Assembly (NCBI GenBank): GCA_029865405.1
Contig: JAOUGZ010000162.1
Coordinates: 1-6,370, forward strand
Length of the DNA stretch: 6,370 nucleotides
Direction of reading: 5' to 3'
From: Betaproteobacteria bacterium
Lineage (GTDB): Bacteria; Pseudomonadota; Gammaproteobacteria; Burkholderiales; SG8-39
Shown here piece after piece: positions 1-5,557 of this stretch (positions within the stretch are counted from its first letter, which is position 1; each line of letters opens with the position of its first letter). Both the position numbers and the translations under genes were made by a program. The notes below the pieces were generated by a model that was not told where the DNA came from, did no database searches, and saw only the letters and a list, made by a program, of their open reading frames with translations.

Positions 1-241
1 GGAACGCGGTGCCCGCATTGCCGAGGAAGAGCTCGGCTTGCTTGACGCCGAGCTGCGCGCCGAGCTTGCCGAGGGCCGCGCGCATGACCTGCGTATCGTC
101 GGCATCGAGCAGGCCGCCCACTTTCGTCTCGCCCTGCGCCAGCGCGGCGAGCAGCAGCACGCGGTTGGAGATGCTCTTCGACCCCGGCAGCCGCACCGTG
201 CCGGCGGCGCGGGTGAACGGCCCGAGATCGAGCGCGCTCAC
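1..241 (-). CDS. aroA: 3-phosphoshikimate 1-carboxyvinyltransferase (EPSP synthase), N-terminal part; internal in-frame gap
   Basis: These are the first 80 codons of EPSP synthase, which joins shikimate-3-phosphate and phosphoenolpyruvate in the shikimate pathway. The 3' end lies beyond the window. [10 protein letters not shown] (18-27) carries Lys22, Ser23 and Arg27, at the same numbers as the E. coli substrate-binding residues. [10 protein letters not shown] follows at 44-53, and [10 protein letters not shown] at 71-80 corresponds to E. coli residues starting near 90. Between LG (60-61) and [10 protein letters not shown] there are only eight residues, where E. coli has about 27, so roughly 19 residues are missing in frame. 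No stop or frameshift is seen. The start is GTG, overlapping the tyrA stop as GTGA, supported by GGAG seven bases upstream and by the normal N-terminus. The gene may be a functional variant, a defective allele or an assembly error; the sequence does not tell which. Confidence 0.92.
   Translation of the reverse strand, partial: MSALDLGPFTRAAGTVRLPGSKSISNRVLLLAALAQGETKVGGLLDADDTQVMRAALGKLGAQLGVKQAELFLGNAGTAF
46..66 (-). repeat. 9-bp direct repeat at the aroA gap
   Basis: The 9-mer cgccgagct (plus strand) occurs at 46-54 and again at 58-66, with related gccgag copies nearby (68-73 and 18-24). It sits where AroA has lost about 19 residues relative to E. coli. Short direct repeats of this kind are typical endpoints for slippage or recombination deletions and also for assembly collapse. 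The copies are seen directly; the link to the gap is inference. Confidence 0.5.
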
Positions 242-1098
242 TCGTACTCTCCGTTCAGCCAGCGCTCGCGCGCGGCGCGCGCTTCGGCGAAGAGCTTCTC
301 CAGGGCGGCGCCGTCGCCGCTTTCCACGAGCGGACGCACCGCGCGCAGCTTGGCGACATAGCGGTCGAGCTCGTCGAGCAGGCGATCGCGGTTTGCCGCG
401 CAGATGTCGCGCCACATTTCCGGATGGCTGGAGGCGATGCGCGTGAAATCGCGAAAGCCCCCCGCTGCATAGCCGAAGAGCTGCGCCGAGTTGTCGCGCG
501 CGGCGACCTCATGCACCAGCGCGTAAGCCAGCAGGTGTGGCAGGTGGCTGACGGCGGCGAACACCGCGTCGTGCTCCTCCGGGCTCATGCGGCCGACGCG
601 CGCGCCGCAGGCGCGCCACGCTTCCTCCACCGCCTGCACCGTGGCGTCGGCATTCTCCGGCAGCGGCGTGAGCACCACGCGCTTGCCGCGAAACAATTCT
701 GCAGCCGCTGCGCCGGCGCCGCTTTTTTCCGCGCCGGCGATCGGATGCGCGGGCACGAACTGGGCGATCTTCTTGCCGAGCGCGGCGCGCGCCGCTGCCA
801 CCACGTCGCGCTTGGTGCTGCCCGCGTCGGTGACGAGGGCCGAGGGCTTTATCTGCGGCGCGAGCGCGGACAGCACGCGCGCATATTGCGCCACCGGCGT
901 CGCGATGAGGATCAGGTCGGCATCCTCCACACCGGCGCCGATCGCATCGACGATCCCCTTCTGCCTGGCCAGCTCGAGGTTGGCGGCGCTGCGGCCGACG
1001 CCCACGACCTGGCGGCAGGCCTTGGCGGCCTTGAGCGCGAGGGCGAAGGAACCGCCGATCAGGCCGACGCCGACCACGGCGACCTTGGGAAAGCGCAT
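238..1098 (-). CDS. tyrA: Prephenate (cyclohexadienyl) dehydrogenase TyrA
   Basis: This 286-residue, single-function TyrA oxidatively decarboxylates prephenate (and possibly arogenate) towards tyrosine. The N-terminal Rossmann domain has GVGLIGGS at 10-17. The second strand ends in GVGRS (33-37), with no acidic residue and an Arg next to it, which suggests NADP+ use or relaxed cofactor preference (inference). Further motifs are ATPV (66-69), TDAGSTK (90-96), [12 protein letters not shown] (116-127) with the probable catalytic His118, [11 protein letters not shown] (184-194), and [20 protein letters not shown] (213-232) with Arg216 and Arg220 likely binding substrate. There is no chorismate mutase or ACT domain, and it is not fused to AroA as in Pseudomonas. 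The ATG at 1098 shares one base with the hisC stop. The frame is open further upstream, but only as a reading of hisC in the wrong frame. The stop overlaps the aroA GTG. Confidence 0.96.
   Translation of the reverse strand: MRFPKVAVVGVGLIGGSFALALKAAKACRQVVGVGRSAANLELARQKGIVDAIGAGVEDADLILIATPVAQYARVLSALAPQIKPSALVTDAGSTKRDVVAAARAALGKKIAQFVPAHPIAGAEKSGAGAAAAELFRGKRVVLTPLPENADATVQAVEEAWRACGARVGRMSPEEHDAVFAAVSHLPHLLAYALVHEVAARDNSAQLFGYAAGGFRDFTRIASSHPEMWRDICAANRDRLLDELDRYVAKLRAVRPLVESGDGAALEKLFAEARAARERWLNGEYE
249..252 (-). promoter_or_regulatory. Shine-Dalgarno of aroA
   Basis: On the minus strand GGAG (within GGAGAG) lies in the last codons of tyrA and is followed by seven bases and then GTG at 241. 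It is the clearest ribosome binding site in the window and decides the non-ATG start of aroA. It also implies that aroA can be initiated independently as well as by coupling to tyrA termination. Confidence 0.7.
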
Positions 1099-2225
1099 CA
1101 GTCTTTCAGGCTCGCCGCCAGCGCCGAAAGGAACCTCTCGTTCTCCTCCTCCGTGCCGACGGTGACGCGCAGGTGCTCGGGCAGATCGTAGCCGCCGCCC
1201 ACCGGGCGCACGATGACACCGCGCCGCAGCAGCCGCTTGTAGATCTCCTGCGCCTTGCCGACCCGGATGGTGAGGAAGTTCGCGTACGACGGAATGAACG
1301 AAAGCCCGAGCCGTTCGGCGCCCTCGCGCAGCTGGCGCATGCCCTGAAGGTTGCCGGCGAAGCTGCGGGCGACGAACTCCATGTCCTCGAGCGCCGCCGC
1401 GGCCGCCTCCAGCGCGATGCTGTTCACGTTGAAGGGCTGGCGCACGCGGTTCATGACATCGGCCACCGAGGGGTGCGCGAGTGCGTAGCCCACGCGCAGG
1501 CCGGCGAGGCCATAGGCCTTGGAGAAGGTGCGCGTGACGACGAGATTGGGGTGGCGCTTGATCCACTTCACGGTGTCGGTGCGCAGGTCGGCCGGCAGGT
1601 ATTCGTTGTAGGCCTCGTCGATGACGACGATGACGCGCTCGGGCACGCGGCGCACGAGCGCTTCGAGCGCCTCGGGCGGGGCGAGCGTGCCGGTAGGGTT
1701 GTTCGGGTTGGCGATCCACACCACGCAGGTCTCGTCGTCCACCGCGCGCGCCATAGCCTCGAGGTCGTGGCCGTAGTCCGTCGCCGGCACGACGATGCGG
1801 CGCGCGCCGCGCGCCTGCGTGGCGAGCGGGTACACGGCGAAGGCGTGTTGCGAGTACACCGCCGCCCGCCCCGGGCCGAGAAAGGCGAGCGCCACCAGCT
1901 CGAGCACGTCGTTGGAGCCGTTGCCGAGCACGATCTGCGCCATGTCCACGCCGTAGCGGGCCGACAGCGCCGTCTTCAGCGCGTGGCCGTTGCCGTCCGG
2001 GTAGCGCGCGACGTCGCCGAGCGCGCGCTCGATGGCGGCGCGGGTGCGTGGGCCGATGCCGCGCGGGTTCTCGTTGGAGGCGAGCTTGACGATCGTGTCC
2101 TCCTTCAGCCCCAGCTCGCGCGCGAGCTCCGAGATCGGCTTGCCGGGCTGGTACGGCGCGATCGAGCGCACGTACGACGGCGAGATCTCGCAGGGGTCCA
2201 TGGGCATGGCGGGGCGTCCGGTCAT
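1098..2225 (-). CDS. hisC: HisC-family PLP aminotransferase, probably acting on aromatic keto acids
   Basis: This 375-residue class I/II aminotransferase belongs to the histidinol-phosphate aminotransferase family. Motifs are LASNENP (48-54), GNGSNDVLEL (101-110), NPNNPTG (173-179; Asn176 contacts PLP), DEAYNEY (203-209), PLP lysine Lys236 in TFSKAYGLAGLRVGY with Arg244, and the substrate-carboxylate Arg353 in HLRVTVG. Placement between pheA and tyrA, away from any his gene, suggests that its main job is transamination of phenylpyruvate and 4-hydroxyphenylpyruvate, perhaps together with imidazole-acetol phosphate. That is inference; the family is known to be broad in specificity. The first ATG (2225) overlaps the pheA stop as ATGA and is chosen for coupling. 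ATGs at 2207 and 2201 are also possible, because family similarity seems to begin only at about ISPSYVRSIAPYQPG. No strong Shine-Dalgarno decides between them. The stop overlaps tyrA by one base (TGATG). Confidence 0.93.
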   Translation of the reverse strand: MTGRPAMPMDPCEISPSYVRSIAPYQPGKPISELARELGLKEDTIVKLASNENPRGIGPRTRAAIERALGDVARYPDGNGHALKTALSARYGVDMAQIVLGNGSNDVLELVALAFLGPGRAAVYSQHAFAVYPLATQARGARRIVVPATDYGHDLEAMARAVDDETCVVWIANPNNPTGTLAPPEALEALVRRVPERVIVVIDEAYNEYLPADLRTDTVKWIKRHPNLVVTRTFSKAYGLAGLRVGYALAHPSVADVMNRVRQPFNVNSIALEAAAAALEDMEFVARSFAGNLQGMRQLREGAERLGLSFIPSYANFLTIRVGKAQEIYKRLLRRGVIVRPVGGGYDLPEHLRVTVGTEEENERFLSALAASLKD

Positions 2226-3298
2226 GCGCTTGCCGCCGGGTAGGAGCCGAGCACCTTGAGAAACGGCGCCTTGCGGCGCAGCGCGGCGAGCGCGGCGGCG
2301 ACGCGCTCGTCTCTTTCGTGGCCTTCGAGATCGATGAAGAACACGTACTCCCACAGCGCGCTCCTCATGGCGCGCGCCGGCCGCGACTCGATGCGCGTCA
2401 TGCTGACGTCGTTCTCGGCGAGCGGGGTGAGCAGCGCGTGCACGGCGCCGGGCTTGTTCTCGGCCGACATGACGAGCGAGGTGCGGTCGCGGCCGGTCGG
2501 CGCCGGCTCCAGCGTGCCCAGCACCAGGAAGCGCGTGGTGTTGTTGGGGTCGTCCTCGACCGCGCGCGCCAGCAGCTTCAGGCCGTAGCGCTCGGCGGCG
2601 GCCTCGCTGGCGAGCGCGCCGGTGCCGGATTCGCGGCCGGCACGCTCGGCGGCCTCGGCGTTCGAGGCCACCGGCACGCGCTCGGCGCCCGGCAGGTTGC
2701 GATTCAGCCAGACGCTGCACTGCGCGAGGGACTGCGCATGCGCGTACACGCGCTTCAGGCTCGTGGCATCGCCGCCCTTGGCCATCAGGTTCTGCTGCAC
2801 GCGCAGTTCCACTTCTCCGCAGATCCTGAGCGGTGTGACCAGCAGCAGGTCGAGCGAGCGCCCGACCGCGCCCTCGGTGGAATTCTCCACCGGCACCACC
2901 GCGAACTGCGCATCGCCCGACTCGCAGCGGCGGAACACCTCGTCGATCAGGGCCCCAGGCAGCGCCTCCACGCCACCGCCGAAATGGCGGCGCACCGCCT
3001 GCTCGCTGAACGTGCCCTGCGGCCCCAGGTAGGCGACGCGGATCGGCTGCTCGAGGCCACGGCACGCGGAGATGACTTCGCGGAACACGCGCGTCAGCGC
3101 CTCGGCGCTCAGCGGGTCGCCGCCGCGCGCCGCGATACGGCGCAGGATCTCCGCTTCGCGCTCCGGACGGTAGGCCGGCGCATCGCCCTTCAGGCCGCCG
3201 ATGCGCTGCGCGAGCCGCGCGCGCCGCTGCAGCAGCTCGACGAGCTCGCCGTCGAGCGCGTCGATCTCGGTACGCAGCTTGCCGATATCCCCGCTCAT
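2222..3298 (-). CDS. pheA: Bifunctional chorismate mutase / prephenate dehydratase (P-protein)
   Basis: This 358-residue protein has the usual P-protein size. It converts chorismate to prephenate and then to phenylpyruvate, the committed route to phenylalanine. Residues 1-85 form an AroQ-type helical chorismate mutase; Arg9, Arg26, Lys37 and the Arg47-Glu48 pair in YRPEREAEIL match E. coli active-site residues. Residues 87-262 form prephenate dehydratase, with YLGPQGTFSE (90-99), PVENSTEGAV (136-145), HAQSLAQC (187-194) and the catalytic TRF motif at 255-257. An ACT regulatory domain follows (about 272-350), with PGAV near 283 and ESRP at 304-307, the phenylalanine-sensing motif, so feedback inhibition by phenylalanine is expected. 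The ATG at 3298 overlaps the serA stop as ATGA, and the stop overlaps hisC as ATGA. I saw no attenuator-like leader, and there is no room for one. Confidence 0.97.
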   Translation of the reverse strand: MSGDIGKLRTEIDALDGELVELLQRRARLAQRIGGLKGDAPAYRPEREAEILRRIAARGGDPLSAEALTRVFREVISACRGLEQPIRVAYLGPQGTFSEQAVRRHFGGGVEALPGALIDEVFRRCESGDAQFAVVPVENSTEGAVGRSLDLLLVTPLRICGEVELRVQQNLMAKGGDATSLKRVYAHAQSLAQCSVWLNRNLPGAERVPVASNAEAAERAGRESGTGALASEAAAERYGLKLLARAVEDDPNNTTRFLVLGTLEPAPTGRDRTSLVMSAENKPGAVHALLTPLAENDVSMTRIESRPARAMRSALWEYVFFIDLEGHERDERVAAALAALRRKAPFLKVLGSYPAASA

Positions 3299-4488
3299 GG
3301 CTCGAGCGGAAGATATCTGACCGCGAGCACGCCGTCGATGGCGCGCAGCGCAGCGAGCGCCGCCGCCGGCACCGGGCTGTCGACGTCGACGAGGGTGTAG
3401 GCGATGTCGCCCCGGGACTTGTTCAGCATGTTGTGGATATTGATGCCGCGCTCGCCCATGGCGTGGGAGATGCGCGCCAGCATGTCGGGCACGTTGGCAT
3501 TGGCGATCGCCAGGCGGTACGGCGACTCGCGCGCCATCACCGCCTCGGGGAAGTTGACCGCATTGCGCAGGTTGCCGTGCTCGAGGTACTCGCGCACCTG
3601 GTCGACCACCATCACCGCGGAGTTCTCCTCGGCCTCCTGCGTCGAAGCGCCCAGGTGCGGCAGCGCCACCACGCCGGGCGCGCCGATCAGCGCCGCCGTC
3701 GGGAAGTCGGTGACGTAGCAGCGCAGCCGCTTCGCCGCGAGCGCCGCCAGCACCGCAGGCTCCTCCACCACGCCCTCGCGCGAGAAGTTGAGCAGGATGG
3801 CGCCCTCGCGCATCAGGCCGATGTTCTTTGCGTTGACCAGATGGCGCGTGCGCTCGACGAGCGGCACGTGCAGCGTGACGAAGCGGCTTGCGCGCAGCAG
3901 CTCGTCGACCGAGGCCGCGCGGCGCACCTGCGAGGGCAGGCTCCAGGCGCCCTCCACCGTGATGTCGGGGTCGTGGCCGATCACCTGCATGCCGAGGCGA
4001 ATCGCCGCGTCCGCCACCAGGCTGCCGATCTTGCCCAGGCCGACGACGCCGAGCGTTTGACCCGGGAGCTCGCCCCCGGCGAACGCCTTCTTGCCGTCCT
4101 CGATGCGCCGTTCGAGGTCCGGCGCTGACTTGTCCAGGCCGCGCACGAAATCGAGCGCCGGAGCGAGGTTGCGCGCCGCGATCAGCAGGCCCGCGATCAC
4201 CAGTTCCTTGACGGCGTTGGCGTTGCTGCCCGGGGTGTTGAACACCGGCACGCCGCGCGCGGAGAACTCGCCGACCGGGATGTTGTTGGTGCCGGCGCCG
4301 GCGCGGCCCACCGCCTGCACGCGATCGCCAAGCGCAGCGCCATGCAGGTCTTGCGAGCGCACCAGCACCACGTCGGGCGATGTCGAGTCGGTGACCAGCG
4401 CGTAGCGCTCGGCCGGAAAGCGCTGCAGGCCGGCCTGCGCAACGCGGTTCAGCACCAGCACCTCGAGCTGTAGCGGCCGCTCAGCCAT
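3295..4488 (-). CDS. serA: D-3-phosphoglycerate dehydrogenase with C-terminal ACT domain
   Basis: This 397-residue D-2-hydroxyacid dehydrogenase most likely oxidises 3-phosphoglycerate to 3-phosphohydroxypyruvate with NAD+, feeding SerC encoded just upstream. A split substrate domain (about 1-100 and 290-320) surrounds a Rossmann domain with GLGKIG at 150-155. Asp173 at the end of the second strand suggests NAD+. Catalytic Arg237 (NFSREG) and His278 (PHLGAST) are present. The position normally held by the catalytic Glu, about 29 residues after the Arg, is Ala266 in TDFPTAALIG. An ACT domain occupies about 323-397; its Asn332 and Asn350 match serine-contacting asparagines of E. coli SerA, so serine feedback is plausible. 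The short form lacks the extra intervening domain of long PGDHs. The ATG at 4488 lies inside the serC end (8-base overlap). PdxB is an alternative given the link to serC, but the ACT domain argues against it. Function is inferred from family and neighbours. Confidence 0.9.
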   Translation of the reverse strand: MAERPLQLEVLVLNRVAQAGLQRFPAERYALVTDSTSPDVVLVRSQDLHGAALGDRVQAVGRAGAGTNNIPVGEFSARGVPVFNTPGSNANAVKELVIAGLLIAARNLAPALDFVRGLDKSAPDLERRIEDGKKAFAGGELPGQTLGVVGLGKIGSLVADAAIRLGMQVIGHDPDITVEGAWSLPSQVRRAASVDELLRASRFVTLHVPLVERTRHLVNAKNIGLMREGAILLNFSREGVVEEPAVLAALAAKRLRCYVTDFPTAALIGAPGVVALPHLGASTQEAEENSAVMVVDQVREYLEHGNLRNAVNFPEAVMARESPYRLAIANANVPDMLARISHAMGERGINIHNMLNKSRGDIAYTLVDVDSPVPAAALAALRAIDGVLAVRYLPLEP

Positions 4489-5557
4489 GGCGCGCCGCGA
4501 ATTCACGCATATAGGCGGCCAGCTGCTGCACGCCTTCGAGCGGCATCGCGTTGTAAATGGAAGCGCGCATGCCGCCCACCGCGCGATGCCCCTTGAGCTG
4601 CGACAGGCCGCGCGCCTCCGCGCCCTCGAGAAAAGGCGCGTCGAGCCGTTCATCGGGCAGCCGGAAAGTCACGTTCATGCGCGAGCGATCGGCCTTGTCC
4701 ACCGGGTTGGCGTAGAAGCGGCCCGCGTCGATGGTGTCGTACAGCAGTTGCGCCTTTGCCACGTTGCGCCGCTCGATCTCCGCGAGGCCGCCCAGCTGCT
4801 TCAGCCACTTGAAGACCAGCCCCGCGATGTACATCGAGTAGGTCGCGGGCGTGTTGAGCATCGAGCCGGCGTCGGCCTGCTGCTTGTAGTCCATCACCGT
4901 GGGCGTACCCTTCGCCGCCTGCCCGATCAGGTCCTCGCGCACGATGACCAGCGTGAGCCCGGCCGGGCCGGCGTTCTTCTGCGCGCCGGCGTAGATCAGC
5001 CCGAATTTCTCCACTGCCAGCGGACGCGACAGGAAGTGCGAGGAGGCGTCGGCGACCAGCGGCACCGCGCCCGTGTCCGGGACCCAGTGAAACTCCACGC
5101 CGCCGATGGTCTCGTTGGAGCAGTAGTGCACGTAGGCGGCGTCGCGGCGCAGCTTCCAGTCGCGCGGCGCGTACGCGAACTGGCGATCCTCCGAGCTTGC
5201 CGCAACGTGCACGTCGCAATAGGCCTTTGCCTCCTTCACCGCCTTCTTCGACCACTCGCCGGTGACCACGTAGTCGGCGCCCGCCCTGCCGCGCAGCAGG
5301 TTCATCGGCACCTGGGCGAACTGCAGCGTCGCCCCACCCTGCAGGAACAGCACCTTGTAGTGCGCAGGGATTGCGAGCAGCTCGCGCAGGTCAGCCTCGG
5401 CTTCCACGGCGATGGCCATGAACTCCTTGCCGCGGTGGCTCATCTCCATCACGCCCATGCCGCAGCCGCGCCAGTCGAGCATCTCGTCGCCGGCGCGCGC
5501 CAGCACTTCCGCCGGCAGCATCGCCGGGCCGGCGCCGAAGTTGAACACGCGCTTCAT
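4481..5557 (-). CDS. serC: Phosphoserine aminotransferase SerC
   Basis: This 358-residue protein has the normal length for SerC, a PLP enzyme of aminotransferase class V. It converts 3-phosphohydroxypyruvate plus glutamate to phosphoserine (second step of serine synthesis). In many proteobacteria it also acts on the 4-phosphoerythronate-derived keto acid in pyridoxal phosphate synthesis. Visible motifs are the start VFNFGAGPAMLP, the phosphate-binding QGGAT near residue 75, EWSKKA near 102, Asp170 in VADASSHF, the PLP lysine Lys194 in GAQKNAGPAG, and the C-terminal GGMRASIYNAMP near 328-338. The ATG at 5557 gives the usual N-terminus. The same frame is open further upstream, but only as an out-of-frame reading of gyrA. 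The start overlaps the gyrA stop as TGATG, with no clear Shine-Dalgarno and a hairpin just upstream, so translational coupling to gyrA is likely (inference). Its 3' end overlaps serA by 8 bases. Confidence 0.97.
   Translation of the reverse strand: MKRVFNFGAGPAMLPAEVLARAGDEMLDWRGCGMGVMEMSHRGKEFMAIAVEAEADLRELLAIPAHYKVLFLQGGATLQFAQVPMNLLRGRAGADYVVTGEWSKKAVKEAKAYCDVHVAASSEDRQFAYAPRDWKLRRDAAYVHYCSNETIGGVEFHWVPDTGAVPLVADASSHFLSRPLAVEKFGLIYAGAQKNAGPAGLTLVIVREDLIGQAAKGTPTVMDYKQQADAGSMLNTPATYSMYIAGLVFKWLKQLGGLAEIERRNVAKAQLLYDTIDAGRFYANPVDKADRSRMNVTFRLPDERLDAPFLEGAEARGLSQLKGHRAVGGMRASIYNAMPLEGVQQLAAYMREFAARHG

Noticed and set aside
238..1719. Apparent N-terminal extension of TyrA by 207 residues
   Set aside because: The extension is a wrong-frame reading of hisC. 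TyrA starts at 1098, directly before its Rossmann motif and overlapping the hisC stop.
1173..2243. Open frame of 356 codons on the plus strand opposite hisC
   Set aside because: Low-complexity His/Arg/Val/Gly-rich product, antisense to a clear PLP aminotransferase; no independent sign of coding.
1098..3065. Apparent 655-residue minus-strand protein ending in HisC, suggesting a fusion
   Set aside because: The first 280 residues are a wrong-frame reading of pheA (Arg/Ala-rich, no motifs). HisC similarity begins only near the ATG at 2225.
2318..3400. Open frame of 360 codons on the plus strand opposite pheA
   Set aside because: It is antisense to a clear pheA, has skewed composition and no recognisable domain; it is a by-product of high third-position GC.
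3295..4653. Upstream start giving SerA 55 extra residues
   Set aside because: The extension reads serC in another frame and has no PGDH character; the ATG at 4488 fits the family N-terminus.
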